Source: Callipepla californica brunnescens
Lineage: Eukaryota > Chordata > Aves > Galliformes > Odontophoridae
Assembly: GCA_023055505.1 (NCBI GenBank)
Contig: JALIRH010000006.1
Span: 22,169,105 to 22,233,104 of the forward strand
Reading direction: 5' to 3'
Length of the DNA stretch: 64,000 nucleotides
Shown here piece after piece: positions 14,697-32,072 of this stretch. The notes beneath the pieces were generated by a model that made no database searches, had not been told where the DNA came from, and saw nothing but the letters and a program-made list of their open reading frames with translations. Both the position numbers and the translations under genes were made by a program. How positions within the stretch are numbered: position 1 is the stretch's first letter; every line of letters begins with the position of its first letter.

Positions 14697-15039
14697 GGAT
14701 CTGATATACATCTATAAATATCTGAAGTGCAGGAGGCAAAGGGACAAGGCTGGTCTCTTCTCAGCAGTGTGTGGTGATAGGATGTGGGGAAAGGGTCACA
14801 AACTGAAGCATAGGAAATTCCACACAAATTTGCATGGGAACTTCTTCACAGTGAGGCTGATGGAGCACTGGAACAGGCTGCACAGACAGGAGGTGGACTC
14901 TCCTTCTCTGAAGATATTTAAGACCCCCTGGACACCTATCTGTACAACCTGGTCTAGGGAGCTGCTTTGGCAGGGAGGTTGAGATAGATTATCTTTAAAG
15001 GTCCCTTCCAATCCCTGCAATTCTGTGATTCTGTGATTC
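14697..15039 (+). mobile_element. CR1 LINE 3' end fragment
   Basis: A 5'-truncated CR1 that starts at a 'GATCTGATATACATCTATAA' segment. It retains the end of ORF2 ([10 protein letters not shown], then a 'LMEHWNRLH' motif) and the 3' UTR with 'AAAGGTCCCTTCCAATCCC', ending in ATTCTGTGATTCTGTGATTC. It lies about 90 bp from the solo LTR. Confidence 0.93.
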
Positions 15040-16945
15040 AGAAGATATGTGTAGCCATATGAAAATAGATATTTTCTTTAGTGTGTTATCTGTAAAGAAA
15101 AATACAGTGCAAATTTTGATTAAAATGTTGCTCTGTGGCCTTTCAAATAAAATCTAATTTTATTTAATATTACTTTATACATGTATGCAGAAAATGGCAA
15201 ACCAATATTAATAAAAGAAGGCTTATAGGAATGTGGGAAGAGAGAAATATATCCTTGACAAAATTTATTTACCTAGCTAGACTTTCATTTCAAAGTTAGC
15301 AGCACTCTGCAATACTGGTATAATACAAGGGTCATAAAACTCTGTTAGACATTTTTAACCCACTTTAATTTATTCCATGGAAGTTTAATCCCCTGCTGAA
15401 CAGAGCCGGTTGAATTTTCAAAAGCCATAATCCACTGAAGTAAAAAATCCTTAATGACAACATAGGCAGCAAGCTTCAACAGTTTAGTTTAAATTCTTTC
15501 TAAAAATGTAAAATGTAGGGCAAGAGTTAATAGGATATTTCATACAGATATATTTCAGTCGTTTTCCAAATCTTTATAATTTCACTTGCATCTCCACCAT
15601 TATAAATATTTGGAGTGAAATTCCTGCACTTCTATGTCAAAAAGCAGAAAGCTGTAAAATTGTAATGTGAAGAATTTCACACTGTATTGTAACTCAGCTG
15701 GTCTTTCAGTTCGCAGGCTGTTATGTGTGGTTGTGTAATATTTTCTAAATAGAGAAGTGATGTTGAACAGCATCAATTCTACCTTAATTATATTACTAGT
15801 TAAGAAAATGAAAACAAACTACATAATGCCACACTACATTCATTCTTCTGCTCCTCTAGGAGTTTAATAATTAACTTCAGTAGTGGGTCAGGACTAACCA
15901 ATAAATTGAGCAGAGACAGTTCATAAATTTTCAAGTGTTTCAGAGCTGTAGTTATGAAGTGTATTTATACAGCCTGTTTTCTACCAGCTTTGGAGCTGCC
16001 CAGTTCTTGAAGTACCTCTAAATCAGGCAACACTTCCTTTGCTTGACCTGGAAGCTCCTCTGGTGCCATGCTTTCTTTTATGACTGTAATTGGCCTGAGT
16101 ATTCAGGTACCAAGCTTCTGCCTGAACTATACAGGAGAAATGCAGGCGCTATTCTAGATTTTGTTGTGGACAAGAATTTAGCTGGCCTCATGCTGATGTT
16201 CTCAAGCTCTTAAATTAGTTTGACAGTGGCAATCTCTTCCTTTTTTTCTTTTCTTTTCTTTTTCTTTTCTGTTAAGGAGATAGTTTTTGAAGAAAAACAA
16301 TGAGATCCCTTCTCTGAAAGACAACAGTGATAGCAGTTGCTGTCTTTTCCTGCTTTATAGGTAAAGGGAGGGTGTCTTTTAAGAACTGACATCTCATGAC
16401 TTCCTAGCATGGATCTGTGGTTTTGATTCCTGGTTCAAAATGCCCAGCTTTCTCCAGACACTTACAGGAGTCTGGTGTTTAACTTCAAGTCTGATTTCCA
16501 CTCTGGTAGTTTGTGAAAGGAAAAAGAAAGTAATTACAAAGAATTTACAAAGAGCACTGCTGCCACAGCTGAAAGGACAACACTATGGCAAGGCAAATCA
16601 GAGAAAATTGAGAAACAAAGAAAGTATGCTAAAGCAGTGCTGCTAGAAGAAATATCCCCATAATCACAGTCTGTCTGATTGATTTTGAGTGTCTATATCT
16701 CTCTTTAGAAGGCTAAGCACTTTAAAATCGTAGTTATTAAACATTTGTTCTAATCACTAGTTAACAAAACAGGATCACGGAGGGTTATTTTTCAGACTGT
16801 AAGTACCTGTGAAAATGTTTTGTATGATAATCAAACCCCCAAAATAACAGATTAGTACAAAGCTATACTCTCTCCAAAAGAAAAGCTCTTTGTAGGAAAT
16901 TTCCTAGGTCTAAAAGGATGAGCAACATTAGAAAGTATTCAAGTG
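15040..16945. other. Intronic stretch, no gene seen
   Basis: AT-rich unique sequence with a polypyrimidine (TTTTC)n-like run at about 16235-16270. Nothing else recognised. Confidence 0.5.
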
Positions 16946-17080
16946 GCTTAACGGAAGTATTCAAGGCCAGGGTAGAGGGAGGAAAATGGTAGTGGGCAGT
17001 GTACTTGCCCATGGCATGGGAGATTGGATCCAGGTGATCCCTTTTGGTCCAAACAATTGCATCATACTGTGTTTCTATGA
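16946..17080 (+). mobile_element. Short degraded CR1 3' UTR fragment
   Basis: The order of motifs matches the CR1 3' end: 'GTATTCAAGGCCAGGGTAGA', 'TTGCCCATGGCATGGGAGAT', then 'GGATCCAGGTGATCCCTTTT', and finally 'TTTCTATGATTCTGAG'. It is diverged; the 5' boundary is approximate. Confidence 0.75.
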
Positions 17081-18304
17081 TTCTGAGACTACTCATTGTA
17101 CAAATAATGCAGCACTATCTTCAGCACTGTACTTTACAGTACAGGATACAGTGGACTTGGATGTGATTATAGAGTTGTAAAAATGCTTTTAATAGAGCAA
17201 TCATTGTCCTGCTTTGAGACTGAAGTATCTGGGATTTCTCCAGAGTTCTCTACATGGCAAGTTCATAAGTGATATGCACTGTAGGCATACAATATGATGA
17301 GCATTTATTTGATCCTTGAAGATCCATCAATAGCTAATAAAGATACTTCATGTAGTTCATTCTGTTTCTCACATATATTAGCTGTGGTATAAGCCTAGAA
17401 CTGTTGTTTGTATCTACCACCTAAATCCCATGTAAATGAGGTGGTGAGAAAGATGATTCCCACTCTAAATCATGAACTAGACTGGCAATGGTTTTGTTCT
17501 GACTTAAAAACTTTCCTTCTTCACCCTATTTCTTAACATTCACAGAGCTTGTGGCAATAGCCACAGACCACATGAATTCAAAGGACAGTAAATGAGACTA
17601 AAAGAAATTTTGATGTGGTAATTCCAAGGTATTCTTATTGGAAACCAACCTCTGAATATTTTTTATCATCTTTGCATTTCTAGAAAATTATTTGAAACTA
17701 AGTAGTTTTCATACTTATTTATTATAGGTTACTAATGTTGTGTTTATGATCAACAATTGCTAAGAGTTATAATATACTCAAATAATCAAGTGTTCCTATT
17801 TGTTTAGTTGAGCCCGCATCTTTCCGTGGATATGAATTTTCTAATGACCCTTTGAATCTTAGTCAGGTCCAAATCAGATATCAACTGATACAGGCACTCT
17901 AATTTAAATTTCTACTACTTTATTTCACTGAATTCATATCAGGTGCTGGACTTGGATAACCTTTATTGTGCAAAATATTAAAAAAGCTCAGATTGCCACA
18001 TTATCCTTCTAATAAGAGCCATTTGGAACAAATACTATGGCTCAAAAATTAAAACAAGATACATAAAGAATTTAAATAGCATGAAGAAACTCTTATTGAA
18101 AATTAAAATCTACCCAACGACTGCAGTGTATATTAAATTCTATTTCACAGTTTAAATATACCAAAAATTTTTACTTTCCCTATGGTTTCTGTCCAACATA
18201 AATGTTGTATTTTGTACACAACCAAAGTGAATTATCCCAAAGGACTATTTTACATAATATTGCTGAAAACTTCAGGTGCTTCATTTTAAATGGTCAGTAA
18301 TGAA
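17081..18304. other. Intronic stretch, no gene seen
   Basis: AT-rich unique sequence with no recognisable repeat or exon. Confidence 0.5.
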
Positions 18305-18800
18305 AGAAGATCACCACTGGAATTTTTGGGGGTCTGTGCAAGGACCTCTGCTCAACATATTTTTAAATGACCTGGAAAAGGACAATGTGAAAGTTTACTG
18401 ATGATGCAATTTTTTTCCAAGGTAGAAAAGATAGAGCTAAATGTAAGAAATGGTAGAAAGATCTCCTTGGACTTAGAAAACAGGTAGTAAATTATGAATA
18501 CTACACAATAAATGTAAAATGAGACACATGAAGAAAAAATAAATCACATACAAATAAGACTGAGGCCTTTGGGTTATGAGTTCTATGCAAACATCAGTAA
18601 ATTACTCATTAACAATAAAGCCAAATAAAATTTTAGGCACTTGTGGAGGGAAAATTTGAAAAAGTAATAGAATGCTATTTGCTAACTTTAAAGGTCATGG
18701 TTCCACATGCAACTTTAGTACTGTGTGCCATTCTGGTCTCCTTGTACTAGAACAGAAACTGAGAGTAGAACACGGGAGGTTCAGAGAAGGACAGAAAGGA
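18305..18800 (+). mobile_element. Ancient CR1/L3-like LINE fragment (reverse transcriptase region)
   Basis: Motifs in order fit the RT domain of an old CR1-clade LINE: a 'CTCAACATATTTTTAAATGA' segment (L-N-I-F-L-N-D), 'GTTTACTGATGATGCAA' (equivalent of the FADDT active-site block), then much further on 'TGTGCCATTCTGGTCTCC' (C-x-F-W-S-P block, about 18724-18741). Heavily diverged with many indels, so older than the other CR1 copies here. Confidence 0.6.
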
Positions 18801-25322
<6,522 letters not shown>

Positions 25323-26500
25323 GGATGAACTTGTGTCTGAGACTGAAGCCTGGGGAATAAAAGAATTCGTATGACAGGGCTGTAACCTCAAGGAGGAAAG
25401 CCACATCTATTGCCTGGAATGTGTCTACCTGCTGCTGCTGATGTCATATGGCTGCAAATATGTTAGTGGAAAACAAGCTAATGTAATTTTTGACCAGTCA
25501 GCACCATGTATCAATCTAGTTGTAAATCACTATGGATTTGAAATAAAACCATACACATACACAGAGACACACACTCTTTTCAGCTCATATCTATTGAGAT
25601 TCCTGTTTAAGAGAGATTTTCATTGTCTGATAACTAAGGTTTTGGGATAAAGTATCATCAAGCGAAATGGATTAACTAGACAGAGAGTGGTTTCTAACAC
25701 AGACTGTTTTGGAAATCTCGTTGAAAGTCCTTTGAGTACATGCCAATAATCCCCACTCATGCATTCTACTGCCTGGAGTAGCTGTACTGGTAAATAATAC
25801 TGTAGGAGTAAATAATTGTTAAAATGGGAAAAATGTGTGTCTAGAGTTCAGTATTCCTTGCTATATGAACACAGCAAAGCATAGTGACTTTTTTCCAGCA
25901 TACAGTAGGCACATTCAAGGTGGTGTTAGGTGGCTCTTTTTCCATGGAACGAGCCTGTTACCAGTAAAGATGGGCAAACATTTGGAATTTACATGTGGGC
26001 AGACATTCTGGTTTTACGTTTCTCTGACTCTAAGCTCTGATTCTTTAAACCTGGTTGAGTTTAGTCAAGCAAAGCTATTTCAAAACCCTCCAAATGATCT
26101 TTAGGAAGGAAAATGCCTCATGGAGGACATGTAAGTTATAAGTGGCTGTCTTATCTTTATTACAAAATATTGTAACAAATTCAATATCCTAGTCTTGATT
26201 TGTATGAATGGTTTGTATTGTACATAATTTAACCAGTGTTATTTGAGCTGCTTATTAATATTAACTTGTAATTGTCTCTCTGCTTGTTATTGGTTAAAAA
26301 CAATTGAGGAAATGAGGAATTCATTTTATCAATGTAGCTGTAAACTCATTAAAAGACAGAACTATGTACAAAGCATTTATTCAGCTGAAGTATTGTTGAA
26401 AGCTATACATATACAACATTACAGTCTGTCTGTACTTAGGTATTTTATTTCCAGACAAAAAATGAGCTGTACATAAAAATAAAAGAAATCTTAAAGTTGA
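25323..26500 (+). other. NXPH1: NXPH1 3' untranslated region
   Basis: The sequence after the stop codon has no further NXPH1 coding potential and is AT-rich. It holds AATAAA-like signals at 25356, 25542 and 26478. The last is followed by a GT-rich stretch (about 26508-26530), so the main 3' end probably lies near 26495-26505. Two copies of the Pumilio-type motif TGTACATA lie at 26219-26226 and 26468-26475. The boundary is inferred from sequence signals only; shorter 3' ends are possible. Confidence 0.6.
26478..26483 (+). terminator. NXPH1: Candidate main polyadenylation signal of NXPH1
   Basis: A canonical AATAAA about 1.16 kb past the stop, with a T/G-rich element 25-50 bases downstream. 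An earlier AATAAA at 25542-25547 could give a short 3' UTR. The copy at 25356, 34 bases after the stop, is an unlikely site. Confidence 0.55.
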
Positions 26501-26509
26501 GTTTCAATA

Positions 26510-29284
26510 TGTACTGTGTAGATGGTAGTTTAAATGGTTTGGAAAAGTGGGTAACCTTCCAAATCTGACATGGTTTTCAATCTTGCCTCTTTGAATATGT
26601 ACATGTATATATTTATAAATTTGTGTGTGGGCATGTTTGTGTGTGTATATATACATGTGTGTGCATAAGAGTATGTGTAAATACATGTAGACATATATGG
26701 AGAATATATAAAAACTTCTCAGGCCCTATTCTTAACAAGAAGATGTCTTTACTATGAAGGGTGTTGATAATTTGAGTGGAACACCCCACTCAGATGAATT
26801 ATAAAAGTTACGATTTGTTTAAAATGATTCATCGGTATTTTGAAGTGGGGAAACACATCACTCTTTGTGTATGCAGGCCTGCCATTGCCTTAATTCTAGC
26901 CTCCACTGAGGCACTGATCTCTCTTTAAAGAATGAAGAGATCCCTGTGTATGGAATGGGGGAATTTTCTTCATATGAATAAAAAACTCATAGCTTTCATA
27001 TACTTTTGTGTGTACACTGGCACACTTTACCCCCACTAAGCAGTTTTAAGAGTGACTATAGCAACGCCATGCTTAAAAGAAGGCTGCCTAAAGAAGAACT
27101 CAGCATTTCTTCTCTTATCTTTCAGAATTATCCCTCCTAGCTATGCTCCCTTCCTCCTCCCACTCTTACTACAGGTTCTATGCTCTTCTGTCAAAACTGT
27201 GAATACCAGTGTGGGTCAGCTTCCAAACGTGCAAATCATGAGCAGCTTCTCCAAAGTCCCAATAAACACTCTACTAATGTTTCAAGAAGTGAGAAGTTCG
27301 AAACAACATCCAGTTCTGGACATCTCTTGCTGAAACATGCAGGACATAAACGAGAATGAAACAAAGTGAATAAGTAGTATGTTTGACAAGTAAAAATTTT
27401 CCTAATAATGTACAAGTAGGAGAGGAGACTTTCGTATTATTGATGCTTTGGTTCCTACAAACTGATATAGGAATCATTCCTTCATTGTATGTGACTTTTC
27501 CAAAGATAACCTGGTGGTCCTGGATCTTGTGTAGATTTAGAAAATGTCCAAGCCATATAGTCCAGATTCTGATTACATTCAGGAGTATGCTGGGTTTCGG
27601 TGTATTTGTTTTTTCTTTGACAGGAACTGTGATTGTACTAGTACATATTTGTGATGGATGGGAAGTAACCATTGTGAATATAGAACACAAAGTAATACAC
27701 AATATGGCCAGGAGTAAAATCTTGGCTCCACTGAAGTCAATGAGAATTTTACTATTCAGTTCAATACGGTACTAATTTACATTTAATAGTATATTGAAGT
27801 CCACTTTTAAATATGATTAGTAACCTGTATTATGACTGAACATTACACATGTGGTTTCTTGTTTATATTTCTGAAGAATGGATGTGATCGACTACTACTG
27901 GCACAACTTGTTATCTTCTTTTTTTCTATACTGTTCATAAATATATGAAGTATTTACATTATATGAAGTGTATAAGTTATATATATATATTTAGAAAGAT
28001 TCCAAGTAACGCCAAGACACAAAATAATTATTTTTTTTCAAGCAACGGATTTGATTCTTCAGTTGTGATAATTAGTACTTTTTCTGCCTCTGTCACAACC
28101 AGTCATGGTATTTTTAGTCTTAAGCCTTAAAAGAACTTGCTACTCCTGATAAGCTTTCTTGAGATAGAGCTTGGAAGAGCTGTTTTGGTGATCTAGTTGT
28201 GAAACGGTGATACAAAATCAAAGCATATAATGTGTTACTTATCTGCTAGTACAACACTGTGGTTCATTCAGTCTCTCGGGGAAATATTTTGTGGGTTTTT
28301 TTTTTAACTTATGTAAAGAATGCTTTTTCTCCACCAGGCGAAAAATGAATTCAATGAGCATGAGAATTTATAATTCAGTTAAACAATGTATGTATGGATA
28401 TCTGAATCTTGTACATGAACAATGCCTTAATGGAGTGCTAGTATAGGAAGATGTTGCTACTACAGGTTGCCAATTCTAGATATTATAAAGATGCATAGTT
28501 CTAAAGGTATATTTTTAGGATTAAAGATGTTTGAGTTACTGATTTTTACTGATTCTTTTTTTTCTATTTTTTTAAATCATATAAAGTGGTCACATGTGAC
28601 TATTTTTGTGAAAAAAATTATTGCAAAAATACATGGATCATACACTTGAGCAATGTATTTACCTTGCCTTGAGTGGACTGACTTATTTATCATCTTCTGT
28701 GTTTTCAAGACAAGAAATCTAGGATACCGGAAACAGAAGATTTTACACTGCATTTAGCTCAGATCAACATTCTATACCGTGATGAAAACTTGAAAGACTT
28801 TAACCTGTTATTTACATCAAAATACTTCAGCACAAAATAGAAATTCATTTTCTTTTTTGCTCATGAAATGACTCATAACATATGATTCCCTTTCTCCCTT
28901 TTTCCTCAGTTTTGCATGGATCCTAAACAAAATGGTATGTTCATATTTAAAAAGATCTTGTCTTTTAAAGTTACACTTACTTAAAAAATATAATGCCAGA
29001 AACTGTTGAAATTTACTATACCCATTTACAGTGATCCAAGAAATATTTTAACTCCATCTACAGGAGAGTAGAAGGGAATTTTTATTGTGTTTTGATGTAT
29101 GTTGGTCTAGACAGTATTTCTCTAAGGTGTTTACTTGGAGTACAGTGTTGCTGTGATCAAATCACTGCATTCTCATGCATTCTCTGACTCTTATGCTGTG
29201 ACCTCGAATTCTGTAGGAATATCACAAACTACTCTGAAAACACTGTTTTGCCTCCTCTCCTGTGATTGCATCCTCTGCTCCCTT
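26510..29284. other. 3' flank of NXPH1, no further gene seen
   Basis: AT-rich sequence with (TG/TA) simple repeats at about 26600-26685 and an AT run at 27978-27991. Two overlapping open frames on opposite strands lie at 27274-27775 (see findings). A degraded old repeat with ACTGAAGTCAATG sits near 27730. Confidence 0.5.
27711..27765. repeat. Possible ancient amniote repeat fragment
   Basis: The segment 'AGTAAAATCTTGGCTCCACT' followed by GAAGTCAATGAGAATTTTAC resembles a 'gaagtcaatgggagttttgcc' motif that recurs in old interspersed repeats of turtles and birds. Similarity is judged from memory and the fragment is short. Confidence 0.3.
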
Positions 29285-32072
29285 TTCTTCTCTGAAGTTC
29301 CTGTTTACTGATGTATGCAGCATGGGGAATAAACAGGACGAACTGAGGTGTGGTCTCAGGGCCATGATCTCACTCTGGGACAATTTCATACCTGGAATGC
29401 TGTTGTGGATAGCTATTTATCTTTAGGAAAGACAGACCAGCAAGGCGAGATGGTGGAATCGCTCTTTATGTGAGAGAACAACTGGATAGTATCAAGCTCT
29501 GCCAGGGGTTCATTGATAAACTAGTAAGGAACTTCTGGATGGAAAGTTGGAGGTAGGCTAATCTGAGTGAAACAGTTGTGGGTACTTACTGCAAGCTGCC
29601 TTAACAAGAGGAGGAAGCTGATGAGACCTTCTAAAAACAGCGGAAAGTAGCTTCATGCTCATAGCCCCTGGTTCTCATGGGAGATTTCAACCATTCTGAT
29701 ATTTGCTGGAAAATCATAAATGCTAGGCATACAAAGTTGACGAGATTTCTTCAGTGCCTGGAAGATGATTTTCTGATGCAGGTAGTGGAGAAGCCAATGG
29801 GGAGAGGTGTGCTGGTGGACCCTGTTGTTACAAACAGGGAAAGGCTTGTTGGAAATCAGATTGTCAGGAGCAGCCTCAGATACAGCAACCATGAGGCAGT
29901 ATACTGAATTCAAGATCTTACATGGAAGAAACAAGTCAATAAGTAGGATTGCAACCCTTGATTACAGGAAAGCCAGCAGTGACTTATTCAAAGACCAACT
30001 TGAAGGTATCCCATGGGTTAGAGCATTGGAAAGTAAGAAAAGTAAGTTTGTTGACTACTTCTTCCAAGCTCCAGATTGGTACATCGGTACAGGAGTAAGA
30101 AATCAGGTGGAGTGGGAAGGAGACACACATGAATGAGCAAGGAGCTCATGGAAGAACTCAAATGGATGAAGGAAGTCTAAAGAATGTGGAAAAGAGATCT
30201 GGTCACTTGGGAATAATATAGAAACATTGTCAGGGCATGGAGGGATGCATCAAGGAAGGTTAAGGCCCACTTGGAATTAAATCTGGTGAGGGAGGTAAAT
30301 GATAACAAGTATGTCAATTCCAAAAGGAAGACCAGGGAAAATGTAGGTCCACCGCGGGACGAAATGGGTGCCCTAGTAACAGAGGGCACAGAGAAGACAC
30401 TGAGTTACTGAATGCCTTCTGTGCCTCTGCATTTGCTGTTAAGTCTGCCCCTCAGGAATCTCAGATCCTGAAGATAAGAGTGAGTGTGGGCAAAGAAAGA
30501 CTACCCCTTGTTTGAGGAGGATCTGGTCAGAGATCATCTAGGTAAATTTGGTGCACATAAATCCATGGTCTCCAGTGGGATTCATCCTGAAGTGCTGAAG
30601 GAGCTGGCAGAAGTGATTGACAAACTGCTCTGTATCATCTTTAAAAGGCCACGGAGAATGGGAGAAGTGCTTAATGATCAGAAGAAAAGAAATGCCACTG
30701 CAATCTTTAAAAAGGGCAAGAAGGGGGATCCAGGCAATTACAGGCCAGTCAACCTCAAATCTGGCCTCTAGAAGGTGATGGAACAACTTATTCTGGATGC
30801 CAACAAGAGGAAGAAAAGGAAGTTGTGAGGAGTAGTCAATATAGATTCATCAAACAGAAATCATGCTTGACCATTCTGGTAGCCTTCTGTAATGTCATGA
30901 GTGACAAAACAGATGAAAGGAGAGCAGTAGATGAAGTGTACCTTGATGCCAAAGAGGCTTTTTGCATTGTATCATATTAACACCTGCATAGGTAAGCTTA
31001 GGAACCTAAAGATAAATGAGTGGACAGAGAAGTGCATTGAGATCTGGCTGACTGCTGGAGCTCAGAGTGTTGTGATTAGCAGTGCAGAATCTAGTTGAGA
31101 GCCTGTAGCTAATTGAGTCTCCAGGGGTCAGTACTGGATCGTGTTCAATATCTTCATCAGTGACCCAGATGTGGGGACAGAATGCACCTTCAGCAATTTT
31201 GCAGGTGTAATGAAGCTCAAATGAACAGATAACACACCAGAAGACTGTACTGCCATTCAGTGAGACCTGGACAGGCTGTAGAGTTGGGTGGAGAAGAATC
31301 TTATGAGGTTCAACAAAGGCGAGTGTAGAGTACTACACCTGGGGAGGAATAAGCTGCATGCATCAGTAGAAGTTGGAAAAGAAACTCTGCAGAGAAAGAC
31401 CTGAGTGTACTTCTGGACAGTGGGGTGACCGTGAGCCAGCAGTGTGCCCCTGTAACTAAGAAGGCCAATGATATCCTGGTGTGCATTAAAATGAGTGTGG
31501 CCAGCAGCTTGAGGGAGGCTGTCCTTTCCATCTTCTCTGCCCTGGTGAGGGCATGTCTGGAGTACTGTGTTCAGTTCTGGGTTTCCCCAGTTCAAGAAAG
31601 ACAGAGAACTTCTGGAGAAAGTCCAATGGAGGTCAACAAAGATGAGCAAGAGCCTGTAACATTACCCATATTAGGAATGGAAATGGGAGGCTTAGGGACT
31701 GACTGTTCAGCCTGGAGAAGACTGAGCAGGGGGGATCTTAACAACGCTTAAAATATCTGATGTCCAGGAGTCAAGTAGATTGAACCAAACTATTTCGTTG
31801 GTGCCCAGTAACAGAACAAAGGACAATGAGCACAAACAGGAACATAGCAAGTTCCATATGAACATGAGGAAAAACCACTTTACTTTGAGGGTTACAAAGC
31901 ACTACAACAGGCTGCTAAGAGTGGCTGTGGATTCTCCTTCTTTGGAGATATTCAAAATCTACCTGAACACTTTCCTGTACAACCTGTTCTAGGTAACCTG
32001 CATTAGCAGAATTTTGGACTAGATGATCCTCAGAGGTCCCCTCTGGTGTGTACAATTTTGTTGTTCTGTGAT
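29285..32072 (+). mobile_element. Large decayed CR1 LINE with ORF2 remnants
   Basis: The longest CR1 copy here (about 2.8 kb). From the 5' end it contains the start of the endonuclease domain (LFTDVCSMGNKQDEL in translation, about 29300). A second endonuclease block at 29677-29907 has GDFNHSDICW and ends in SNHEAV. An RT block at 30484-30771 has GNYRPVNLKSG. The RT C-terminal part lies at 31425-31600 (ALVRACLEYCVQFW), and the end of ORF2 at 31830-31992 (KFHMNMRKNHF). The 3' end lies near 32072 (TTCTGTGATTAC). Many frame changes and stops separate the blocks. The RT active-site FADD motif has become FAGV at 31198-31209, so it is inactive. It lacks the ORF1 region. Confidence 0.93.

Noticed and set aside
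25356..25361. AATAAA 34 bases after the NXPH1 stop
   Set aside because: Too close to the stop for a normal 3' end and without a clear downstream GT-rich element; better signals exist at 25542 and 26478.
29659..31992. Several 70-130-codon frames
   Set aside because: These are broken pieces, or antisense shadows, of CR1 ORF2 and are covered by the mobile-element entry.
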